From: Hydractinia symbiolongicarpus
Lineage: Eukaryota > Cnidaria > Hydrozoa > Anthoathecata > Hydractiniidae
DNA: 64,000 bases
Reading direction: 5' to 3'
Assembly: GCF_029227915.1 (NCBI RefSeq)
Contig: NC_079878.1
Location: 16,742,001-16,806,000, forward strand
Positions 56,805 to 64,000 of this stretch are shown in pieces; position 1 is the stretch's first letter, and every line of letters starts with the position of its first letter. The position numbers and the translations under genes were made by a program. The notes under the pieces are model-generated. The model searched no databases. It was given only the letters and a program-made list of their open reading frames with translations, and was not told where the DNA came from.

Positions 56805-58557
56805 CAAAGCGCTTGTAGGGACAAATTTTTATATCCCCCGCAGAATGTAAGGCATATTTTACAATTATTTAAAGGCAGGATACTCAGTACTGACATAAGA
56901 TTGTATATTATGAAGGTTCAAGACCTAAACTTGGTTATTAATTTAATTGCTTCAAGTTGTGGGGTACACTCATCATGAAAAGTTGGCAGTCAAAAGAGAA
57001 AGAAACCTTATTTTGATAGTTAGTTACATCACAAGTTTTAATATTGTCTTAAAAATATCACAGTGCTGATCAAAGAGGGATTGCTAGCATGTCATTCAAG
57101 TTTTACATAGCTACTAGTACAGCCAAAATAATGTAGTTCATTAAACACAGTAAAGAAAACAATGGGTTTTTTTCTAAACTAATAGTTTCATGCTCATTCA
57201 AAAGATACCTAGCTAGCTATAATATTAAAAAACAATTCTAAAATTTCTTATTTTGTGTTTGCTAGAAACTTTATTTAAATAACCAGGGCGGAGCTACGTA
57301 CATTTTTTATAAACCAAATTAAAAATTGTCAAAAAGCTGGCTGTATCTGTCTCGTAGTTTTTGTTAGCTAGGGTTCACTCATATATATCGTAGCCTTATT
57401 CATACAGTAATCAGATATATAGGTGGGTAAGTGCCCAGATGCTAAAAATAGGACCATAAAAACTCATTTCTAATATCACTCAACTTAACAGTGCAGTTCA
57501 CACCAACTTAGCCTTAAAAATTGCTACGCCTCAATTTTGCATTAGAATAATTTTAATCTGTAAAGTACAAAGTTTCGACCGCTGCGAAATATAAAATAAA
57601 ATAACATACTGTGGTTAAAATAAGCAAATTTAATGCAAAATAACTTTTTAAACAAATTTAGTGACTTTAACTGGTTTCGTCAAATATTTTCGGTTGCCAA
57701 ATTTTTATGTACCACAAATTACTATAGCTAGCTATCACAAAATTGTAAAAGTGGACCTTTCCTAAATTTATTCTTGCATTTTACCAAAACTAAGAAAACA
57801 GTAATACAGTGTAACATGTATATCCCTAGCTAGTTATGTAATATTTATATACAATAATTTCTAACGAAAAGTCAAAGCCAGTCATAATATCATTGAAGTG
57901 TGTATTTTATTTTCAGTCCATTTTATCTGTGCTCTTTTTTACATAACTAATTAGCTATACTTTGCAAATAAATTCTTTATTAAATGCTCTTCCACGTTAA
58001 TCCATGTCAAACTTGCAGATTCATATATAGCTAGCTATAGCTTACTGTAAAAAAAACTTTCTTTAAGTCTTTCTATAGCTAGCTGTAATTTTTATTTCCT
58101 CTTGCCAGAGTGCACTGATAATGATAGAATAGTGTTTCCTTTTAACCATTACTTTATTCCTCACAACACAAAAGGTATGGTATATGTAGCTTGCAACTTC
58201 AGGAAGCTAAACCCTAAAACCAACATCAACAATATGTCTTCTCTTGCCTCTCTATAAAAGTCAGTAATTTAAGTTATCTTCGATTCCAACATCTTACCCA
58301 TGTCAATATACCACAAAGAGGGTTAGCAACACCATTTAAACGTGTTATTAAAAAGCAAAACGTCAGTTAAAGTAAAAAATTAGTTGAAGAAACATCAGGC
58401 AGGATTTTGCATTTCTGCCTCTTTTCGCCAGAATAGTTGTGAAAAACTGACTATGAAAATTATTTGGGCTATCAAGACAAATGAAAACAAGCCAAAAATT
58501 TGTCCCTATAAAGCGCTTCGCTAGCACCCAGACCTGCGCGGTATGAAGCTCCGTAAT
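56768..58557. mobile_element. Non-autonomous element with ~67-bp inverted ends
   Basis: The left end (56768-56835, ATTACGGAGTTTCATACCGC, CAGGTCTGGG, GGGACAAATTTTT) matches the reverse complement of the right end (58491-58557) with few changes. The 1.8-kb interior has no ORF and several TAGCTAGCTA tracts. No clear target duplication was found. It interrupts the MCNKAV repeat locus. Confidence 0.7.
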
Positions 58558-58599
58558 CAAGAATGCTTAGCGTAGCGGATAGTCTGGCAACTAGTATAG

Positions 58600-58950
58600 A
58601 AAGTGTTGCGGAGAGGTTGCCAAGGCAAAGGCATTAGGCACGGCAAAGGCACGGCAAAGGCAGCCAAGGAAAGAGGAAGAGGAATCAGCAAGGCAGGGGT
58701 AGGCGAGGCATGGGAGGCACAGGCAAGGGCATAGTAGGCAGGCACCAGAAAAGGCATGGGAAGGGTAGGCAAAGGCATTAAGCACAACAAGAAAAGGGCA
58801 TGGCAATGCACGGCAAAGCAGGCAAGGAAACAGGAAGAGGAATCAGCAAGGCAGGGGTAGGCAAGGCCATAGAAGGCAGGCAACAGAAAAGGCATAGGAA
58901 GGGTAGGCAAGGGGACGGCAAGGCAGGGGCAGGCACGTTAATAGAAACTC
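58600..58950. repeat. Purine-rich GGCAAGG minisatellite with 158-bp higher-order unit
   Basis: Dense GGCAAGGCA-type runs. A longer unit starting AGGAAGAGGAATCAGCAAGG occurs at 58674 and again at 58832. The minus-strand frame through it (58557-58910) is a low-complexity product of the repeat, not a gene. Confidence 0.8.
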
Positions 58951-59094
58951 TCTCCCCCTACAACTCAAAGATATACTCAATGTAAAGTATTACATTTATA
59001 TAAGGTCAATATACAGTGAATCATCTTAGCAGAATTATGTGCCAGTATAATACAACCTGGTTGTTGTAGGTGCAAGATAATTATGTTTTTCCTA

Positions 59095-59162
59095 GCCCTG
59101 TCCAGAATTTGAACCTGGATCTCTCATTTGCATGAGTGTCATAGCCATTAGACCAACAGGGC
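59095..59162 (-). repeat. tRNA-like repeat 1
   Basis: Minus strand: a 7-bp acceptor stem GCCCTGT/ACAGGGC, an A-box-like TGGTCTAATGG in a D arm, and a T arm CCAGGTTCAAATTCTGG. The anticodon arm is shortened, so an active tRNA is doubtful. The flanking 20-30 bp are shared with the second copy, as in a tRNA-derived SINE or a local duplication. Confidence 0.5.
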
Positions 59163-59334
59163 ATGAATATACATATATAAAAAAACTTTACATGTGCATC
59201 TTATATATGCTCACATAGTCTTTTTAGAGAAAAAACAGAGAAAAACACAATGAACTAAGAAATATAAAAGGAATACAGATATAGTTGATAGTTTTGTTCT
59301 CAACTTTTTTCAACTGGCTCTAATTTTGTTATTA

Positions 59335-59525
59335 TTCAGCCAGAGGTCGACTTGCGAAGGTTCTAACTCGACCTGCGAGACAAGGGTATCCAAGTTTTTA
59401 TGGGATGAAATAATTAGTGTATTATCTGCATATGGGTGGTGGTGGTTTGAATTGATGACAGTTTTAAAGTCATCAATATACAAAAGAAAAAGCAGGGGCC
59501 CAACACAGATCCCTGAGGCAAAGGT
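59335..59525 (-). pseudogene. LINE reverse-transcriptase fragment
   Basis: Read on the minus strand, 59525 to 59335 encodes PQGSVLGPLLFLLYIDDFKT then HPYADNTLIISSHKNLDTLV. The first part is the conserved RT motif before the catalytic box; YADN replaces YADD, so the active site is lost. About 190 bp remain. Confidence 0.75.
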
Positions 59526-59640
59526 AAAAAGTCAGGGTAAAAATCAGAATATATATATATATACATCATAGTATACGGTATATAATATCCTTAATACTGC
59601 AATATATAGCTATAAGGCAACATAATTAATGTTTTTCCTA

Positions 59641-59708
59641 GCCCTGTGCAGGATTCGAACTTAGATCTCTCATTTATAAAAGTGTCATAGCCATTAGACC
59701 AACAGGGC
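59641..59708 (-). repeat. tRNA-like repeat 2
   Basis: Same length (68 nt) and same stems as the copy at 59095-59162. The T arm is AGTTCGAATCCTGC, with a complete B-box GGTTCGAATCC-like core. The anticodon arm is poorly paired (ACTTTTATAAATGAG). Both copies share CCTAGCCCTG and GGGCATGAAT borders, so a common repeated unit is likely. Confidence 0.5.
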
Positions 59709-61231
59709 ATGAATGCATATATACTTTTATAGTTGCACATTATAGCCACACATGTACAGAAAGTCTGATATATAAGAACATCAAAATTTAGTTTTCTACA
59801 TACAAGTGTCTCAGAACTGCAATATTAACCACAACAGCAAAAAACATATCAAAATATAAAAATATATAACCAAAATGAGTCAAAACTTTGTACTTTCTGC
59901 ACACCATATGTTACTTATGTTAACTTTTGAAGTTGTAGCTTCACGTCTGTCGTAGACGACCGACGTCAGTCACTTCTTCCTCTTCTTCTACTTCATCTCT
60001 AGAGAGAGAAGGATGCGGGTTAGATCGAACTACAGTGACTATACTGTTTTCTGAGGCTTTATATATGGAGAATTTTTACTCACAAATTTTTATATGTCAT
60101 GGGGCTTCTTTATTAGCAAAAACACAGTCTATTCTGGACACAATATTCTATATGGGTCAGTGACACATTTCATTTAGAACAAAACAAATCAGAAGATGCT
60201 ACAAAACGTTACGAAGGATTTTTCTAATGAGAATTGGATGGCAAATTTGCAGGCGAAATGTATCTGAGCATGTACATTTTTATTTGTGTTATTTTGCTTC
60301 GAAAAGTTTGCTTAACTGAAAAGTAGAAACAAGGTTCTTTTTTCATGTAAATATACATCCTAACAAAGTTTTATCCTAACATAGAAAAAATAACAAAAGA
60401 AGTCTTAATTCAAAAAAAAAAGATGTATATATATACTCAATAAAATGCATAACTATAAATTCAAATAAAAGCTCAATGTTGTTCAATGTTTATATATATT
60501 TGAAGATTTTCTATGTTTCTATGTTATTTTTTCTGTTATTATATAGATGTTTGAAGATTTTCAGGACATGTTAATGATTGCACAAGAACCACTCCTTAGA
60601 AATTAAAAAAAATTGTTACTAGAAAATATGGATGTTGGTGTTAATCCTGATATATATATATATAGAAATAATTTCAGTTTCTATAACATGACTCGCACTA
60701 GTGTATAAAATTAATTTGAAGACACATGATCCTGTTGCTGTATTAGCGAAAGAGTAGTCTGTTTGGAACGCCAAATAGTCTATGGGTCTACATTTTGTTT
60801 AGAATCCGACGACTACAAATTTACATGTTAAACAAAAATTGCATCCAGCACCATGATGCCCCAGCGGTAGCTAAATATTTACTCCTCTGGGTGTTTGGTG
60901 ATGCCTCTTAACTTCTAGCTAGCTCCACAATCATATGACTTTCCTCCCCCTGCCCTCTCCCCAACACTTCTCTGTCATCCAATCTTGAAAAAAATTACCT
61001 TTGGTGTCGGTAACATGTGACCATGTCAATGTCTATATAAATATTGACAGGAAGTATTATATGTGGAAAAATTAGCGATGTTCTTTTGTTGATTTTGCTA
61101 AGTTTTTTTAGTCATTCTTTATATACATTTAAAAAATTTGTCAAGAGCCAACACATTTTGTGGAACTGGATAAAACTACAAAGTAGTTATGTGATGGACA
61201 TCACTCACTGTGTGCAGTAGCAGCTAGCTAG
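59709..61231. other. Non-coding stretch
   Basis: AT-rich, with short TA and TATA microsatellites (60427-60436, 60650-60665). A repeat at 60236-60315 is related to 48507-48595. No gene seen. Confidence 0.5.
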
Positions 61232-61271
61232 CTCAAAAATCCGTCCTAAAGTCTTAGGACGGATTTTTGAG
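61232..61271. repeat. Perfect hairpin, 18-bp arms and 4-nt loop
   Basis: CTCAAAAATCCGTCCTAA and its exact complement surround AGTC. It lies 50 bp left of the foldback element and directly after a TAGCTAGCTA tract. Confidence 0.9.
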
Positions 61272-61320
61272 AATTCTCTTATGATCTTCTAATCATCTAG
61301 CATAAGAGAAAACTTAATAA

Positions 61321-62661
61321 GCATTTTTGCGGAGAGAAGCGGAGGGCGCGTCAGCGCCCGGAGCGTAGCGGAGCCCATTTCCTCATTAAATAAGCCAAAT
61401 ATAAAAGAAAAAGGAAGTACGGTGGAGAGTATATAGGATTTCTATACGATTTCGTCCCTATACATCAAATTTATAAAAAATTCTGCCATTTTATCAGTGT
61501 TGCCCAGTAATTTTATCTGGTCATTTGTTGGTAAATTTTCGTAAATATCTGATTGAGCGAGACAACGTGTTTTTTACACGGCGATGGAGTTTTTGTTGTG
61601 TTTTAAAGATGGTGCTAAACGTAGTCAGCCAGCTAGAAGCGAAATGATGAGATTTTTCAAGAAAGAAGTGGAGGTTATGATCACTGTTTTTTAAAGGTTG
61701 TGAAAACCCCTTACATACACCTAAAGCTATCTAGCACAACAGTAGCAGCTAAGCTAGCATAAAACTACCAATTTAACTAGCATAAAAATTACAATATTAC
61801 AAAGCTTTAAATTAACATAACAAAAGAATCTCGATTAATATTTTTTATGGCAGTCAAATCTTCAGAGACAACAAAGAAACCGAGACAAGATAAGTTTTGC
61901 TCGATCAGTGTTATTTTTGTCTTGATGGTACCAAACACACAGGTTGTGTTATATCAAACCTAGGTTGGATGTTCGAGCCGAAGTTCCCCCGCGAAATTGA
62001 GAGTAAGAAAAAAACTTCTCCCATACATAAAACTAGCCATAGTTACCACTAATGCGCCCCGAATTACAAATAACGATTTCAAACATTCAAATTTAGAACG
62101 GGATTTAAAATTAAAATGGAAAATGGTGGACGTTTGAAATCTATAAAAACTGCAGTGTTAGAACTTATTATTTTCGTTATTTTCACATTTGGCTAAGGCT
62201 CTATCTATAAAGTTAGATCTTGATTAAATATATGTACACTTATTTTTGACTTATCAAATCTCCAAAAATTCTTGTGCTGTAATAACAAATTGTGTCTGAA
62301 AGCTATTAAATTGATTCTTTCTTGAAAAATCTCATCATTTCGCTTCTAGCTGGCTGACTACGTTTAGCACCATCTTTAAAACACAACAAAAACTCCATCG
62401 CCGTGTAAAAAACACGTTGTCTCGCTCAATCAGATATTTACGAAAATTTACCAACAAATGACCAGATAAAATTACTGGGCAACACTGATAAAATGGCAGA
62501 ATTTTTTATAAATTTGATGTATAGGGACGAAATCGTATAGAAATCCTATATACTCTCCACCGTACTTCCTTTTTCTTTTATATTTGGCTTATTTAATGAG
62601 GAAATGGGCTCCGCTACGCTCCGGGCGCTGACGCGCCCTCCGCTTCTCTCCGCAAAAATGC
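61321..62661. mobile_element. Foldback transposon with 347-bp inverted arms
   Basis: Arms at 61321-61667 and 62315-62661 are equal in length and nearly identical in inverted orientation, beginning GCATTTTTGCGGAGAGAAGC. A 647-bp unique centre has no ORF. Each arm contains ATGGAGTTTTTGTTGTGT, the start of a 36-codon frame (61584-61694 on plus) that reads out into the centre. Such arms could reflect capture of a gene start. No clear target duplication was seen. Confidence 0.85.
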
Positions 62662-64000
62662 AGCTTTACTCTTCACGAGTTCTAGGGCTGGCGCGAGGAG
62701 TATGACCAGCGTAGGGCAAAGAAATATCAAGTCAATGGCCATGACCGGCGGAGCAATTTTGAAAGGGGAGGAGCTAAATTATTCAGTATTAAAGGAGGCC
62801 CGACCATGGTTGGGGCCGACGGGCTAAGAATTTTTTTTAACTTTTGGCCCCCTAGATTGGCTAAAATATACTTTAAATTCGAAAATATTGCGCTGAAAGC
62901 CGTCACAACTACCAGTCCTCCTTTGTAAATTTTCCGAATGCTGGCTTTCTGCTGTCGTCCGGTGGAACAAATGCGTTGGCAATTTTGATCAGGTTTAGTT
63001 TATCAGTCCTATATTTGCGGAAATTGAAACGAGCTGGAAGCATTGTTGATCTCTTACGGAACATCTATATAATAATACGCCAGTTCTGTATGGCTGTAAC
63101 AGGCAAAGTGGATGTGTGTTTTTTTTTAAGGAAACAGCCGCGGTAACATGTCACTTTTGCTAAACTGTTATTTTTCTTCTGTCTATAGTGTGCTTTTTCA
63201 AATTGATTTAAAAATTTGCTTTGAAAAAGTCACGGTTAATTTATTTTATTCTCATAAAAACCTTTGTGTAATGATGTAAACTTTCAACCTCGTTCCCAGG
63301 GCAGTTTTTTGGAGCGAAGAAATGACCCTGGGCCAGGCTGGTTAAAATCAGCACGATTCGTGCTGATTTTTAATTTATACAAAATTTAGTCATTTGTTAA
63401 GAATTGCATGCGGACCGCCGAGAACACCGTATTGTTATAATTTATGCAAAACAATCTTAGATCGAAATCAAGGATAGAGTTTTATTTTTAATCAGAAACA
63501 AGTTAGCTAAAGTGTTTTGATTTTTTGCTTCAAGAAAACATGATTGCAGTGTTGCCTTCGCTTTTTTTTTTTTGGCTACAAACAAATTTTAAATACATAT
63601 TTATTTTAAAGTTTTCAGCCATCTATGCTAGCTAGCTAGCAAAGATCCAAGACGTACTTTTGTAGCTACAAAGGTTGTGCAAACCAAGGTAGCTAGCTAT
63701 GCACTATTTAATTATGATTTTTAGCTATCTTTATTTCATATTATAGTTAAAAGTGAAAGTACTTTTAGCTAGCTATAGCTAGCTACCAAGCCACAGAATT
63801 CTCAGAGGGTTTTGTGATTAGAATTACTGAAGATGCCTATTAATATTTTATTATTGAAATTATTTACCCAGAATAGTTCCTGTTGGTACTGCTATCAACA
63901 AGGGTCCTGTGAAGAAAGTCCTAGCACATTTAAAGCCAGTTGAGCTATGGTACAGCTATATATTATACTAGTATTGAGTCATCAACGTAACCATGTGTCA
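62662..64000. other. Non-coding stretch with GCTA tracts
   Basis: No gene supported. It holds TAGCTAGCTAGC-type tracts at about 63630, 63690 and 63770, and a CAACCTCGTTCCCAGGGC half-site of the dispersed palindrome at 63286-63304. Confidence 0.5.

Noticed and set aside
58557-58910. 117-codon minus-strand frame rich in Leu, Pro, Ala and Cys
   Set aside because: Translation of the purine-rich minisatellite; low complexity.

Overview
The window is AT-rich eukaryotic DNA built almost entirely from mobile elements. The mixture points to an aquatic invertebrate, most likely a cnidarian: Polinton/Maverick genes, a Kolobok element with T2-like ends, an IS3EU-like element, CR1/L2-like LINE fragments, a cnidarian-type reverse transcriptase family, short (GCTA)n tracts and short phase-consistent introns. 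The species cannot be fixed from the sequence alone. Names come from recognised motifs and remembered family patterns; no database search was run.

Region 1 (1-18.9 kb) is Polinton/adintovirus-type material in which nearly every gene is broken. It holds two integrases in opposite orientation, two major-capsid genes (one truncated and fused to another Polinton gene), two palm fragments of protein-primed DNA polymerase B plus one N-terminal fragment, an HNH nuclease, several small virion-type proteins and a tandem-repeat MCNKAV protein. The polymerase is split head-to-head at about 13.26 kb. The plus-strand copy is further interrupted by a hAT-like element (14905-17169, 5-bp duplication) and a truncated LINE (17182-17670). 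A reverse-transcriptase fragment abuts its broken 3' end.

Region 2 (21-26.7 kb) is a complete-ended but decayed Mutator-like element. It has about 60-bp inverted ends with GATACCC-type subrepeats and a 9-bp duplication with one mismatch. A TTAA-flanked MITE sits in its coding region. Region 3 (27-31 kb) carries long degenerate direct repeats flanked by inverted copies of one sequence. A 5'-truncated LINE follows (31.4-33.0 kb).

Region 4 (33.05-44.07 kb) is nested: a TTAA-flanked Kolobok element with a THAP-type transposase. A second TTAA-flanked element with an intact 625-codon Mutator-type transposase ORF (33182-36030) lies near its left end. An IS3EU-like element (36328-40144, 6-bp duplication), encoding a DDE integrase and a HECT-like protein, lies inside the THAP finger.

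Region 5 (44-64 kb) has a broken reverse-transcriptase ORF (45.7-48.0 kb), a probable spliced host gene of unknown function (49.2-52.2 kb), a TTAA MITE, a decayed second MCNKAV locus sharing its upstream region with the Polinton copy, a terminal-repeat element, a purine-rich minisatellite, two tRNA-like repeats, a LINE fragment and a foldback element with equal 347-bp arms.

The genes do not form one working pathway. The longest intact ORFs are the 33.8-35.6 kb transposase and the 38.7-39.9 kb DDE integrase.
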